A stretch of 56,403 nt of DNA. Origin: Histomonas meleagridis (taxonomy: Eukaryota; Parabasalia; Tritrichomonadida; Dientamoebidae). Numbering within the stretch: the first letter of the stretch is position 1; each line of letters begins with the position of its first letter. Under the pieces are notes generated by a model. That model did no database searches. It was not told the origin of the DNA and worked only from the letters and a program-made list of their open reading frames with translations. Below, piece after piece: positions 38,982 through 50,600 of this stretch. The position numbers and the translations under genes were made by a program. The DNA lies in NCBI GenBank assembly GCA_020186115.1, contig WSYJ01000023.1, positions 1-56,403 on the forward strand, in the 5' to 3' direction.

Positions 38982-41900
38982 ATGCTAACTATCTTTATAT
39001 ATGTGCTATTTCAAGAATCATTCTTTATTACTAATGAAATGAAACAACTTTATAAAAAAGCATTACAAAGCAAAGTTTCAAATCCAGAAGTTCAACAGAA
39101 TGAAGAAATTGAACATGAAGGTTTTCATAAATTGGGACCTGTTTCATTCTATCTAACGACTGAAGCTCATAGTCCGGGTACATATGGCGTTAATGGATAT
39201 GCAATTAGTTCAAAAAAAGATATGCTCTATGTTCTTAATGGAGAAATGATAAAACCAAATCATATATTTTTGAAAGGCAAAAGAATATTGCAAGTAAATA
39301 ACGTGTATGAAAGTTATAAAGGAGGTAAATTTTTTAATACCTCTATTATTAATAATCCACTTGAAGTAATGACTAATTTAAAAATGAAAACAGGATCTCC
39401 TTCAGATTTGAAGGGTCTATGTGATCTATTTCTTAAATATTTTCCACATATTTGTGATGGTGTAATAGATTTTTCATGGGATATGAAAAATGATAGGCCT
39501 TCTGAATATTTAAATTATTCTGATATGTTTACATTATATTTAGGTGCAAGAGGTAAATCAAAAGCAAGCTGTTTTCTTCAATATAAATTCCCTTTTAGTG
39601 CTAAATTGAATTATATATTTGATTTTTCCTTGAAAACAGGTATTGGATTTAAACTAAAACAAGAAATTGATTTGCCAACAATACCAGATAAATTCAAAGA
39701 ACCAATTTCATTTGCAATTTATGAATTTACTGCTAAATTTTTGGGAATGGAAGTTTCAGTAAATATTCGTTTAATAATGAAACCAGATATTTTAAAGCTT
39801 CTTGTTAATATACCAAAAGAAGTTGTGTTTATTCGTTGCTTTGAAGTGCTTTTTTCTAAAAGTGGTTATTTTTCTGGGTCAGGACATAAAAACATAGCTC
39901 AAAGTATAAAGATTGATCCTTCTTCTTATTCATCCATTTTACCAAAAGAAACATTTGAATTTAAAGATGTTCTTGGAATTAGATTCAATGCTTTAATTGA
40001 TTTTGCATTTGAGGCTAAATTCATTTTTGGTCCTATTGAATCATTTATTACAGTTGGTGTAGAAGTTGATACATTATTTTCTTTTGGTGCAAATGTACAA
40101 AAATGCGTTTGTCCATATGTATATGGTACTATTGAATTCAAAGTTATTCCTTTCTTTAAAGTTACACCATTAAAATTATTTGGATATAATATTCTTCCAT
40201 ATCTTAATCTAACTTATCCTTATTCATTAGTTTCTGTTCCAAAGTTTTGCTTATTTTCATCAGAGAAATCTCAAGAAGGTCAAAAAGCCCTTCAAAGTAC
40301 CCAAAAAGGCAATGCATATATTGTAAACCCTTATCTTATAAAACTCACAAATTTTGAAGTCTCATTAAAAGTGATTGCCATAGATGAAAATTCATCACCT
40401 ATATGTAGTATTGATTTTAAGAAAATCTCAGATAAGACAACAAATAATAGGAAAATGATATTCACAAATGTAAAAAAAATTCCTTATTTATTATTTGAAG
40501 GATTTTATACAATAAAAGGAAAAACAGAAACACATCCAATTAAGTTATCACCTATGAATCTCGTACTAGGGCCTAATATATTTGAAACTGATTTTGGCGA
40601 AAAGAAATCTGGAACATTTTCAATTAGTATAACGGTGATAGAGGCTAAAAGTGTTGAAATTTTTAAAGAATTTGCGGGAAACAAAAATAACAAAATTGTT
40701 TTTAAACCAAGTGGTGTACCTTTATCTTCTCGATTTGGTCTTATTTCTCATGATGTTTTAGGTAAAGAATATTCAGCATCATTACTTGATTATGATTATT
40801 ACGATGAAATAAATTATGAAAAAGGTGCATTTACAACTAAAAGTCAAATGATTATTAAATTAGAATCAATTAAACAAAAAACGCCACAAAATCTTGATAT
40901 TAATATGAAATTTTCACTTTGTATTGATGGGAAATGTCAAGACATTGAACAAATGGATATGAGTTTAGTTACAAATCAAATTTATACTTCAAAAGATTTT
41001 AAATTTTTAATGGACAATTTTATACAATTCCCAGGTGCTAATGGTGTATTTGTTGTGGAAATAACATCTAATACATTAAAAGCTTCTTATAGGATTTCTC
41101 AATCAGAATTAGAAAAAGAAGAGAAATTTGTTTATACAATTAATGATAAAAATTTTGAAATTGGACTTAATGTAAGAAGAAAGATTTCTAATATTGAAAT
41201 TGATTTTGGTAAACAAATGGGAGAAAATGAAAGAGGTATTGTTTCACGTGTTTATAATTGTAGTAAGAAATGGACAGGTGAAAAAGTTAAAGTTGAGGTT
41301 AATATGCACGAATCAGAACAATATGGAATTTTAGTCTTTGAAACCAAAGAACAACTTCCGAAAGGAGAAACGATAGCTTGTATTATTCATGCAGATAATT
41401 TTATGCCACTATGTAAATCAACAATAATAGATAAAGACAAGTTTTTAATTATGTTAGAACATGATCAAACACTTTATAATTATAATTCAATTCATATTCC
41501 ATTTAGAAGAAAAGATATTGAAGATAAAGACTTTGATGCTACTTTATTGAATATTTTTACAACAAGTATTGATACAAAATGTGGTAAAGGATTTAGAACT
41601 GGGACACAAATTAAATATATTGGATGTTTTGAAGGAGTTGAAGTAGGAAAAAGTAATATTTTAGAATATCAAATTATTGATAAAGAAGAATCAGATTATT
41701 TACAACAGGAAATAAATGGAGAACAAACTAAATGGACTCTTAGATTATTTGATGTTTCTAAGATTCCAAATCAAAAGGTTTCTATTGTTCCAAGTCTAAT
41801 AGAATTCCCAGAAGATTCAACAGATATTGCAATTGATAGTGAAATTATTGATTTTTATCTAAAGCATAAAAATAAAAAATTGAGTATTAAATGTAAACGT

Positions 41901-42734
41901 TGTGATAAAGTTCGTATTGTATATAAAAATCAAAAAGAAGCTACAATTCAAAAAATTAATGAGAAATTTAGTTTTGCTCCTGAATTTGATGGAAATATTC
42001 TTGCATCTGCTTTGTGTGATGAACCAACAAATAGTTTGTGTATATTTCAAGAATCATTTGAAAATGATGGATTAGCACTTCTTGAATATGGTGATGCAGA
42101 AGGTGTAGATGATTTGGAAACGAAAGATGAATTTATGAAGTTGTCAAATAATGTAAAGTATCAAATGGTATATATGAAACCAAAAGCAAATCTTTCAAAA
42201 GTTTGGAAAGGAGAAATAAAAAGAATTGCTAAAAATCTTAAACCAAATGAAATCATTCTAAATTACTTCATTTGTCACAACAAAACAATAAATGTTTCAG
42301 CAAAATTTGGCAAGTTAGATGTTCCATTTAGTGCAAATAAATTAAGTATTAACCCGAAGAAATTACTTTCAATAATTGGTTTCAATAATCCAAAAGATGA
42401 ACAAAAAGGCGAACAACAAGGAGAAGAAAAAGATCAATTGTTGCAAGGTTGTAGAACAACCGAAAATGGAGAAATTATAATGTTAAATGGATTTACTTTT
42501 AATGAAAAGAACATTCAATTTGATCAAATTCATGAAGTATTTGATATTCCTAAATCACATATCATTAAGGTATCATACACAATTAAAAATGAAGATAAAA
42601 AAGAATCAAGTAAAACGCCATATATAATAATTTCTACAGTGTGTGTATTGGCTATTTCTATTGCCATTGCTATTGGTATAATTATAGGAAATAAATTTAA
42701 AGGTAAAGGATCTGGAAACGTCATTGGTGAATAA
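38982..42734 (+). CDS. large single-pass membrane protein, 1250 aa, unknown family
   Basis: ATG 38982 (MLTIFIYVLFQESFF) gives a short signal peptide. The long extracellular part has few Cys but several pairs (CVCPYV; CKRCDKV), many beta-like segments and no repeat that I recognise. Near the C-terminus, after a charged linker (KGEQQGEEKDQ), a single transmembrane helix spans about residues 1211-1233 (IIISTVCVLAISIAIAIGII), followed by a 14-residue tail (KFKGKGSGNVIGE). It is a probable type I surface glycoprotein. It has no BspA LRR, Pmp or GP63 signature, so it may represent a lineage-specific family. Confidence 0.75.
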   Translation: MLTIFIYVLFQESFFITNEMKQLYKKALQSKVSNPEVQQNEEIEHEGFHKLGPVSFYLTTEAHSPGTYGVNGYAISSKKDMLYVLNGEMIKPNHIFLKGKRILQVNNVYESYKGGKFFNTSIINNPLEVMTNLKMKTGSPSDLKGLCDLFLKYFPHICDGVIDFSWDMKNDRPSEYLNYSDMFTLYLGARGKSKASCFLQYKFPFSAKLNYIFDFSLKTGIGFKLKQEIDLPTIPDKFKEPISFAIYEFTAKFLGMEVSVNIRLIMKPDILKLLVNIPKEVVFIRCFEVLFSKSGYFSGSGHKNIAQSIKIDPSSYSSILPKETFEFKDVLGIRFNALIDFAFEAKFIFGPIESFITVGVEVDTLFSFGANVQKCVCPYVYGTIEFKVIPFFKVTPLKLFGYNILPYLNLTYPYSLVSVPKFCLFSSEKSQEGQKALQSTQKGNAYIVNPYLIKLTNFEVSLKVIAIDENSSPICSIDFKKISDKTTNNRKMIFTNVKKIPYLLFEGFYTIKGKTETHPIKLSPMNLVLGPNIFETDFGEKKSGTFSISITVIEAKSVEIFKEFAGNKNNKIVFKPSGVPLSSRFGLISHDVLGKEYSASLLDYDYYDEINYEKGAFTTKSQMIIKLESIKQKTPQNLDINMKFSLCIDGKCQDIEQMDMSLVTNQIYTSKDFKFLMDNFIQFPGANGVFVVEITSNTLKASYRISQSELEKEEKFVYTINDKNFEIGLNVRRKISNIEIDFGKQMGENERGIVSRVYNCSKKWTGEKVKVEVNMHESEQYGILVFETKEQLPKGETIACIIHADNFMPLCKSTIIDKDKFLIMLEHDQTLYNYNSIHIPFRRKDIEDKDFDATLLNIFTTSIDTKCGKGFRTGTQIKYIGCFEGVEVGKSNILEYQIIDKEESDYLQQEINGEQTKWTLRLFDVSKIPNQKVSIVPSLIEFPEDSTDIAIDSEIIDFYLKHKNKKLSIKCKRCDKVRIVYKNQKEATIQKINEKFSFAPEFDGNILASALCDEPTNSLCIFQESFENDGLALLEYGDAEGVDDLETKDEFMKLSNNVKYQMVYMKPKANLSKVWKGEIKRIAKNLKPNEIILNYFICHNKTINVSAKFGKLDVPFSANKLSINPKKLLSIIGFNNPKDEQKGEQQGEEKDQLLQGCRTTENGEIIMLNGFTFNEKNIQFDQIHEVFDIPKSHIIKVSYTIKNEDKKESSKTPYIIISTVCVLAISIAIAIGIIIGNKFKGKGSGNVIGE

Positions 42735-42902
42735 AAATTCATTGAAACCATTTTTTTGTTGCAATCATTTTAAAATAATATGAATAACATTAAATACAAA
42801 ATTCCTTTTAATAGTTAATTATTTAACATTACAGTGAAAATTTTGAACTTAAACATGTTTCGGGAATTCCAAAAACAAAATTATAAATTAAAATTTATTA
42901 TT

Positions 42903-43787
42903 TTATTCATAATCTAAGAATGTAATATTTCCATCAAATCCAGCAACTGCTATAATATTTTTCTCCTTTTGTACAGCCAATGCGAGTATTGGACTGCTTC
43001 CAATTTTTAATCCTTTTTCTTTTAACATTTTCTCTAAGTTAACAAAAGATACTCTTCCGTCAGCACCAGCAACAACAAATCTCCTTCCAAACTCTATCGG
43101 CTGGATTCGGTGAAGTTCACTCCCATCAAAGACGATACAACCGACTTGTTTGAATGAAACGAGATCAATCACGCGAACTGAGCCATCTGTTGCTGTTATG
43201 ACTGCTGTAAGTCCATCATCTGAAATACTCACACATGTGCAGCATATACCCGATAAGTCAATAGTTTGGGTGACTTGCATTGTATCATGATTAACAATTT
43301 TAAGTTCGCTAGAAGAGAGAATTAAAGATTCGTTGTTTGTGGGGTGTTCTGCAATTGAACAAATAGCTTCTTTAAAGAGATCTAAAGATGATACAATTGT
43401 ATCTGAATCAATTGATAATTTGTATAATGTGCCTGTGGCAGTTCCAACAAGAAATAAGTTTGAAGATCCAATAGGAGATAAAACACAAGGATCTTTAATG
43501 GAAGAAATGGATGAAATTTTTGAATCTGAAATTTGAATCTTGGAAATTTTTCCATCTAGAGAGCTTGAAACCAAATAATCGCCAACAATACATACTGAAG
43601 TAACAGCAAGTGAATGGTCACTGTATTCTTTCATTTCACCAATATGACACATTCCTCCATTTGGTGAATCATCAGTTGGCCAATAAAGCACTGACCCATT
43701 TAAAGCTCCTGATACAAGACCTTTTGAACTCCAAAAAATTGATGTTACTTCTGTATCTTCTAGAGAAATTGTTTTGATGACCCTCAT
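42903..43787 (-). CDS. WD40-repeat protein, SKI8/WDR61-like size
   Basis: 294 residues forming about seven WD40 blades (GLVSGALNGSVLYW; YLVSSSLDGKISKI; LTAVITATDGSVRVIDL; RFVVAGADGRVSFVNLE; IIAVAGFDGNITFLDYE). Blade motifs often end VxxxD rather than WD. The length and single-propeller layout match WDR61/SKI8, BUB3 or RAE1; none of their specific residues could be confirmed, so the symbol is left empty. WDR61/SKI8 serves the exosome-linked Ski complex and PAF1 complex. A GGAAACCGTTTA motif ends 8 nt before the ATG. Confidence 0.75.
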   Translation of the reverse strand: MRVIKTISLEDTEVTSIFWSSKGLVSGALNGSVLYWPTDDSPNGGMCHIGEMKEYSDHSLAVTSVCIVGDYLVSSSLDGKISKIQISDSKISSISSIKDPCVLSPIGSSNLFLVGTATGTLYKLSIDSDTIVSSLDLFKEAICSIAEHPTNNESLILSSSELKIVNHDTMQVTQTIDLSGICCTCVSISDDGLTAVITATDGSVRVIDLVSFKQVGCIVFDGSELHRIQPIEFGRRFVVAGADGRVSFVNLEKMLKEKGLKIGSSPILALAVQKEKNIIAVAGFDGNITFLDYE

Positions 43788-43794
43788 ATTTGTT

Positions 43795-43806
43795 TAAACG
43801 GTTTCC
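43795..43806 (-). promoter_or_regulatory. GGAAACCGTTTA upstream of the WD40 gene
   Basis: On the minus strand GGAAACCGTTTA lies 8 nt before the ATG at 43787. It is the same 12-mer as 29477-29488 and has the same orientation relative to its gene. Confidence 0.5.
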
Positions 43807-43929
43807 ACATATTCAGTTTTTATATAAACAATTCAAAATCAAAAAAAATTTGCGTTCCAAAGAATGACATGTGTTTCTTCGACTTAACTATGATTTATTG
43901 TGACCTCTATGTTACAAGATAGATTTATT

Positions 43930-44604
43930 TTATTTAAACTTAAAGGCATTAAAATCGAAATCTGATAATGATTTCAAAACAATTGTTGGTTTTGCGTCAA
44001 ATTCGCCAAGGGACTCCTCAAGAGGAAGATCTTTATCAGGAACCATGACTACAGCCATTCCAGCATTGTTAGCACATTTTACACCAGCAGGTGCATCTTC
44101 AAATACAAGAACATTTTTTGGATTAGTAATTCCCATTTTTTCCATTGTTTTTAAGAAGATCTCTGGATTCGGTTTCCCTTGCTTAACTTCGTCGCCGCAT
44201 GTAGCACATTGGAATTGTGAAAAAAACTCTTGATGTGGTCTTGTCCTATTTCCAAAGTTGATGCGATTACTCCCTGTCGCAAGGCCCAAAGGTAATTTCA
44301 TTTCTTTTAATCTAGCGACAAGATTGTGTGTACCTGGGAAAAGTTTTGCATTTGGAAGTAAAGAACTTAGATTTTCATCAATTTTGTTGACAACTTCTTC
44401 TTCTGTATAACTTAGTGAATATTTTTCGATAATCCAAGGTGCAGCTTCAAATCCACTTCGACCCATTAACTTTATATGGAATTCTTTAGAAAGTGGGTGC
44501 CCAGTTGTTTTTTCCATTGCCATCACAAATATGGGTTCGGTATCCAGAAGAAGTCCATCTATATCAAAAATTACACCATGGATCGGTTCTGGCCAAGCAG
44601 ACAT
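43930..44604 (-). CDS. HAD phosphatase, HDHD1/GPP1-like
   Basis: 224 residues. HAD motif I is GVIFDIDGLLLDTEP (nucleophile Asp and acid Asp), motif II is LGLATGS (Ser/Thr), and motif III/IV KQGKPNPEIFLKTMEKMG ... VLVFEDAPAGVKCANNAGM (Lys, Asp). The cap domain between motifs I and II is helical (GRSGFEAAPWIIEKY). It matches the beta-PGM/HDHD1 group: pseudouridine-5'-phosphatase, riboflavin-linked or sugar-phosphate phosphatases. Cytosolic. The preceding promoter block CTATCGTTAGGGTGCCCCT is shared with the nucleoplasmin-like gene. Confidence 0.9.
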   Translation of the reverse strand: MSAWPEPIHGVIFDIDGLLLDTEPIFVMAMEKTTGHPLSKEFHIKLMGRSGFEAAPWIIEKYSLSYTEEEVVNKIDENLSSLLPNAKLFPGTHNLVARLKEMKLPLGLATGSNRINFGNRTRPHQEFFSQFQCATCGDEVKQGKPNPEIFLKTMEKMGITNPKNVLVFEDAPAGVKCANNAGMAVVMVPDKDLPLEESLGEFDAKPTIVLKSLSDFDFNAFKFK

Positions 44605-44628
44605 TAACGTAGCGCTTAGTATTAATTA

Positions 44629-44647
44629 AGGGGCACCCTAACGATAG
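44629..44647 (-). promoter_or_regulatory. promoter motif CTATCGTTAGGGTGCCCCT
   Basis: Reads on the minus strand, ending 25 nt before the HAD ATG. It matches 38313-38332 except for one base and one gap. It includes the Myb-type core TATCGTTA / TAACGATA. Confidence 0.5.
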
Positions 44648-45792
44648 AGCAGTTTAGTGACGAAGCAAAACACTATGGAAACGTTTTTTTGAGAAATATT
44701 TGACCTAAAAAATCACACATAATTTGTCACTTCACCTTATTTTGAAACAAAAATTTCTTATTCTTAACAATTTAAATAATGTTGATATATATGTTTTTAT
44801 GAAAAAATATCACTTATATTAATACATTAAAAATAAAATCACGTCGCCACTCGATATATAAAGATTCATTTGAATTAACATTGAAATGTTTGATTTTTTC
44901 ACATATTTTCACTTTTTCTCCAAATATTGAATAACAACCAAGAAAAAATTTTTGATATTTACATTGGAGACCTTGAAGGATTTTATTATTCGAAAGGATT
45001 TTTGAAATTTTTAGAAAAAAGAGAAAAATTTTTTTGATCAGATCGAGATCTCAAAATTCAGCAGTCAAAATTGCCTAAAAATTTATATTTGAACACAATA
45101 CCCGAAGTTGCCAATTCATTTTAATTTTCAAAGAAAAACTATTGAGGAATTTAGAGTTGAAGTACCTCTGTTGCAAGTAGGAATGTTGCTGATATTAACG
45201 GTCACTATTTTTCAACACTTTATTCATTCAAAAAGTCGAATGAAATATATTGAGGTGGTTGTAATAATTTTTAACGTCCTCTATCGTGTTTATGCCAAGC
45301 AAAGTATTTAATTTTGATTAATTACTTTACAAAAAAGTGATGTTGAAACAAACTGAGTGGGGATATAAAAATCCCAAAATTGACAAATGAACAAATTTTG
45401 TATATAAAAAACAATAACAAATGACCCGGAGTGCTGGTGTATTTGGTATATATGAAGCGACTTCAAGAAAAATTTTAAATTTCATTCCAATATAAAAGTG
45501 ACAACTCCATATTAATGTATAAAGACAGTTACATAAATATAAGAAGAATAGAGTTTATATTTATTTTATGTCAAAAAAAGATAATCAGATTTAGTGTGAA
45601 GATAAAATGCTTGACCAATTTTTGTTTGGCTGTTATTTTCTAATACAGCCATTAGAAATGGTTTTAAGAAATCTTTTGACTTATTGGGCTGATCATTCAA
45701 TTAGTGGAGGGCCCCAGCATCAAGGACGGCACTTTCGGGTTTTGACTAGTTTATTTCTTTTTGAGAGGTTATTTGGCCAAATTTTCGCAAAA
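44648..45792. other. 1.1 kb intergenic, no convincing gene
   Basis: Open stretches exist (for example 45108-45311 and the upstream extension of the AVL9-like frame from 45607) but have the composition of background or lack family features. The 45607-45792 stretch is open and includes MVLRNLLTYWADHSISGG, yet AVL9-like proteins begin at the downstream Met. Confidence 0.45.
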
Positions 45793-46959
45793 ATGCTTTA
45801 TGTTGTGTCTTTGGTGTTTAAACACAGAGAGGGAAATTCAATTGAAGCTTCTTACCCACCATTTCCTGATGCTCAATATATAGAAGATTGGAATCAAGGT
45901 TTACCATTTATTGCAATTCCTGATAAAGCGCATGACAGTGAAAAAACATCATTGGAATTCACACTTCCTGATCCAACACAACCAAGTGGGTTTATTTTTG
46001 GAATTGCAACCTATCTTTCAATTGAAAGTTCAAAGCTTGAAAAATTTAAAGATGATCCAAACATAACTCGAAATCATGTTCAAAAATCACTTTGTGTTTT
46101 ATCAAAAGTTCGACCACCAACCGATAAAATTCTTCCAAAATTAGTTGAAAGCTTGAAAGATAATTTTGAAAATCTATCACAAATTCTCGAACCATTATAT
46201 AACGAATTCACCGAAACATTTTCCCAAGGTTTATCCCGGTTTGCCGGCATTTCATATTCCGCTTTAATTCCATCTCTTAAAACATCATTATTATCACTTA
46301 TCAAGGCCGTTATGACCGGAAGTCGAATTCTTTTCTTCGCAAATCACAGTGAGGATGTCACCAAACTTGTTTATGCCTTTGCATCACTTCTTCCCGGATT
46401 TCTATATTCTGATGATAATTATCCCTTCAAGTTCCTAGACTATGGCAAAAGCATATACTCTTTTTCTCCATATGTCCCTTTACAATTTTCTGATCTTTTA
46501 AACAACTCTGAGGCTAAATCTTTGGTAATGGGAACATGCAATGATCTTTTTCTTATCCAGCCTATCATCAAATATGACATCCTTGTTGACTCCAGGACAT
46601 GTCCAGCGACTATAACTGGGAAACTTCCGCCTCTAAAAGAAGGTGAAGTGAAGTTCATCAATTCGCTCATCGAAGGAAACTTAGAAGATGAAATGTTTAG
46701 AAGTAGAACTCGATATTGGTTCGACTCTTTGTTTGGTGCGATAATGAGAATAAGAAATATAAAGGAAGTTCCGTATTATGTTTGGGAATTGCTTGATTTA
46801 GATGTCGTGAATTCGTTCGGGAAAGAATTCGTTTCGAACATGTTGCGAAACCAAAACGTGATTGAAATTGTTCAAAAATGCGATTTTAAAGAATTTAGTA
46901 ATCTTGAAGAACAAATTTTGAAGAAACAAAAAAAGCATGTTTTTAATTTGGAAAAATAA
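45793..46959 (+). CDS. AVL9-like DENN-domain protein
   Basis: 388 residues from ATG 45793 (MLYVVSLVFKHREGNSIEAS), which is the normal start of the upstream-DENN beta strand. The sequence follows AVL9: SYPPFPDAQYIEDWNQGLPF, LPFIAIPDKAH, FIFGIATYLSIES, NHVQKSLCVLSKVRP, then the central DENN with KAVMTGSRILFFANHSEDVT and SLLPGF...FKFLDYGKSIYSFSPYVPLQFSDL. AVL9 works late in secretory transport (Golgi to surface), with DENN proteins acting as Rab exchange factors. The total is shorter than yeast Avl9, with the C-terminus reduced. The frame is open 62 codons further upstream. Confidence 0.85.
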   Translation: MLYVVSLVFKHREGNSIEASYPPFPDAQYIEDWNQGLPFIAIPDKAHDSEKTSLEFTLPDPTQPSGFIFGIATYLSIESSKLEKFKDDPNITRNHVQKSLCVLSKVRPPTDKILPKLVESLKDNFENLSQILEPLYNEFTETFSQGLSRFAGISYSALIPSLKTSLLSLIKAVMTGSRILFFANHSEDVTKLVYAFASLLPGFLYSDDNYPFKFLDYGKSIYSFSPYVPLQFSDLLNNSEAKSLVMGTCNDLFLIQPIIKYDILVDSRTCPATITGKLPPLKEGEVKFINSLIEGNLEDEMFRSRTRYWFDSLFGAIMRIRNIKEVPYYVWELLDLDVVNSFGKEFVSNMLRNQNVIEIVQKCDFKEFSNLEEQILKKQKKHVFNLEK

Positions 46960-47228
46960 AATATTTTATTGCGAAAATGTTTTAAAAATTTTGTTCATTT
47001 TGTATATTTGAACTAATTCAAGTGTAACTTGGATTTAGAACATTTGATAAACAAAAATAACAAAAAAAATGTTTATTGCTCCAAAGTAGTAAAATTTCAT
47101 TCAATTTTGACGGTTCATTCATTAAATTGAGTCATATAAAAAATGCCATTCAAATTTCTTTCAAAATATCATATGCCATTTGAGTTCACTTTGGCAAAAA
47201 AAAATTCTCGTGACACTTTTTAATTTAT

Positions 47229-47508
47229 ATGGTTTACGTCACAAAGAAATTCAGAAAAACAGGTTCAACCCCCATACAGGAAAACAATGCCCTGAGAGTG
47301 GGTGTTCTTGCTACAAAATTAAATAAAGAGCCATTTAGCCAAGAAGAAGATCAACAACTAATTAAAGATAATTATAGCTGGCTGCAAAATTAGCATATTT
47401 CCTGACGTGTGGAAATTTCTAGCCGTTGTTGTTCGTTCTAAGGATCTTCTCCATGATGAGTACGAAACTTCTCTAAAATTGAGATACGAGAGAGCATTCG
47501 AAGAGTGA
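47229..47508 (+). pseudogene. frameshifted SANT/Myb-like mini-gene
   Basis: ATG 47229 opens MVYVTKKFRKTGSTPIQENN ... EPFSQEEDQQLIKDNYSWLQ, stopped by TAG at 47391-47393. One frame over, IFPDVWKFLAVVVRSKDLLH then DEYETSLKLRYERAFEE runs to TGA (47506-47508). Joined by removing one A of the AAAA at 47386-47389, this gives about 92 residues with one Myb/SANT-like helix set (FSxEEDxxLIxxx(N)YSW...WKFLAV..RS...). It could be a real small gene with an assembly indel, or a decayed Myb gene. The base composition is clearly coding-like. Confidence 0.55.
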
Positions 47509-47697
47509 TCCTTTTTAGTGATGGTGCATTAGTCTATTTTTTGTTCATAAAAATTCCATAAATATCACAAAAAGTGGAAGGCCTGGAAATTCAAAAAAGT
47601 GACATGTGAGAATTTCAATTGTGTTCATAAATTAAATTTATTTTAATCGGTTTAATATAATTGCCAAATTGAATTCAATTTAGGCAAAAATTAATCG

Positions 47698-50600
47698 ATG
47701 CAAAAAAGCACAACAATAAGTGATTCAATCAAAACATGGGAATCAACTCTTTGCCAAAAGAGTAAATTCACAAAATTTGCTGATCTTCTTGAATATCTTC
47801 ATTCAACTAGTAAAGTTTGTAAATGCCAAGAAACATGGACTAAACCTAGATTATCAATTTTATGCGAAGACTGCATCAAACGAGAGTTAGGATGTGTTTG
47901 TTTAAGATGTTATTTGAATGGCAATCATGAAGGACATTCAATTTGTGTTCTTCCTGATCAAGCAGGTAATTGTGATTGTGGGGATTTAGATCTATGGAAA
48001 GAATCAGGTACATGTAAGCTTCATAGTCATAAATCTCAAAATGAATCAGAAATTCCGACATCGATATCGGAACTTCTTCCTCAAATTTTTGATTCTGCGT
48101 CATCACAACTTCCATATCTTCTTGAATTCAAACCACGCGAGGCTATCATCTTAATAGAATGGCTTACTCAATTCTGTGAAATTGGGGATAAATATCGAAG
48201 TTTAATTATTGCTTCTATTGCCAAAGACAAAAAGTTATTAGAAATTTTTGACAAATGTTATATAACCACTGAAGAAGCTCTCAGCTCACTTTCAGAATTA
48301 TTTGGCCATTGTGTAAATGACATAGAATTTAAAGTTGAGTTTGGGTATGCTTTTTTCAACAACATTTCTAAGATTATCAAGTACAAATATGCCAATATTA
48401 TTCAACAAAACAATGAATATCAAAAACTTAATTACATCACCGATTTAAGTTTTCATTTTTTTGCTGACTTTATCATGATTCCATGTGTCCAACGATATAA
48501 TTTTGATGCCGTTAATGTGTTTTTAGATAATATTAAAACGTTTCAGAAACTTCAATTATCATTTATCCTTAATTCGAATTATGATAGATTACAAATATTT
48601 ACATTTTTTTGTTCGATATTTGATGGAATTGAATCCATTTTATCCAATGAATATTTCCAAAATGATTTTGAGCGATTAATTAATGGTTTAATTGATATCA
48701 TTTTAGATAAATATGCGATTAACTTTACACATTTATTGTTAAGTACACAAGAAAATGATTATCTTTCATATCTATTTTATAACAATGATTTTATTGGAAC
48801 CATTAAAAACATTGAAAAGATCAAAAATTTAAATATTAATAATTACATTATAAAATTTTATGAATATTTTAAATCGATTTTTGATGAAGATGATCCAAAA
48901 TTTTCATTATTCGACGGATGTTTTATTTATATCTTATTAATACCTCATTATTTATTAAAAGCAATTTTATTCCAATCGAAAGAAAACATTAAAACGATTC
49001 TTAATGATACATTAAAGAATGATATTGATCATTTTCTATTATTAACTTCAACAAATTTACAAAGAGTTTTATTATCAATTGATTTATATTATCATAACTT
49101 ATTAAAAAATTGTTTCGGATTACAATATTTCTTATTAAGATTAAGAGGTTATAAAAAGTATTCACATTTGTTTTCATTAATGCAATTATGTTTAGGATTT
49201 ATGAATGATAAAGAATTAATCATTAATAACATCGCTAATGTTATTGGAGTTTTTGATGAAGAAACAGAAGATAAAAACGATTTAATATATTTCATTTTTA
49301 TACATTTTATTTCCACGTTAATCTTTGATCGAATTTTGATTAATAATAATTTAGATGAAAAAGTTAAACAAAATTTAATATCGAAATTATTATTTAAGCA
49401 AAAGTTATTTAAATCATTTAAGAAGTTATTTAAAAATAATCAAATTCGTAGCATAAAAATAATCAAAAATCATTTAGAAGAAATTTCTACTTCATCACCA
49501 TCGAAGAATGGAATTTTATTTAAATTAAAATCTAAAAATTTATGGAATCCTTTAGCACCAGTATATGCGTCTAATAAAATATTATCGATTTATTCGAAAT
49601 ATATTTATAAATATCCAAATGAATTATTACCATTTAAACCATTTACTGAAGAACCATTTGGAATGGATTTACATTCATGTTTAAATGCTCCAACACTTTT
49701 AGCTATTGAATATTATATATTATTATGTAAAAAATCAAGTGAAACTAATCAACTTATATTAAATTTATTAATAACTACTTCGAAGTTTTATGGAAAAGGA
49801 AATAGTGATAATATACCAATTGATATAATAAATGTTAAAAATATTAATCAATTAATCGAAAAAATTCCAAATGATTTTTATAGTTTAATGTATCAAAAAT
49901 TTAAATTCAAAAATTATCCACCGAAATCATTCGTTGATTTAATAAGTAATTTAGGAATTGTTGGACAAAATGCACTTAAAGAAATGAATATTTCATATGA
50001 AACGCCGAAAGTAATAACAGAACCTAAAGTTAAAACTAATGATAAATTAAATGTATTAAAGTCATCAATATTAAATTCATTTAATGTGAAAATAGAACAA
50101 TTCGAAAATATTAATGATAATATTGATGTTGATGAAGAAGATGTCGATGAATGTTGTGTATGTGCGACTACAATTAATGAAAATGAAGTTTTATATTACC
50201 AACTTTATATGTATTGGTCAACTTTACCATTAAAATATGATAATTATAGTGATAAAGTTCTTAAAGTTCAATGTTTTAATATATGTACACATTTAATACA
50301 TAAGAAATGTTTACGTTTGAAATGTCCTATTGATCGATATATTCGGAACTTATGTCTTCCGAAACTTGATAATCGAAATGATTTAGATACCGAAAATATT
50401 TTGAAAATTGTGAAAGATTTCGAAAATAATTTTGTGAATATTAATGAAATTGTTTTAGCTTTTTGTAGTATAATTATTATCTATGAGATTCGATTAAGAA
50501 AAAATGTTTTGTGTTTGGAACATAAAAAATATTTTTATTTGGTTCGTAATTTATTTTTATGTTTAAGAATTATCTTTAAGAATAACTCTATGATTACATT

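Noticed and set aside
45607-45792. N-terminal extension of the AVL9-like protein
   Set aside because: The family begins at the strand MLYVVSLVFKHREG; the extension shows no conserved feature, though it is open.
47256-47275. GGTTCAACCCC as a tRNA T-arm
   Set aside because: No acceptor, D or anticodon stems around it; the bases read as the SANT-like frame.
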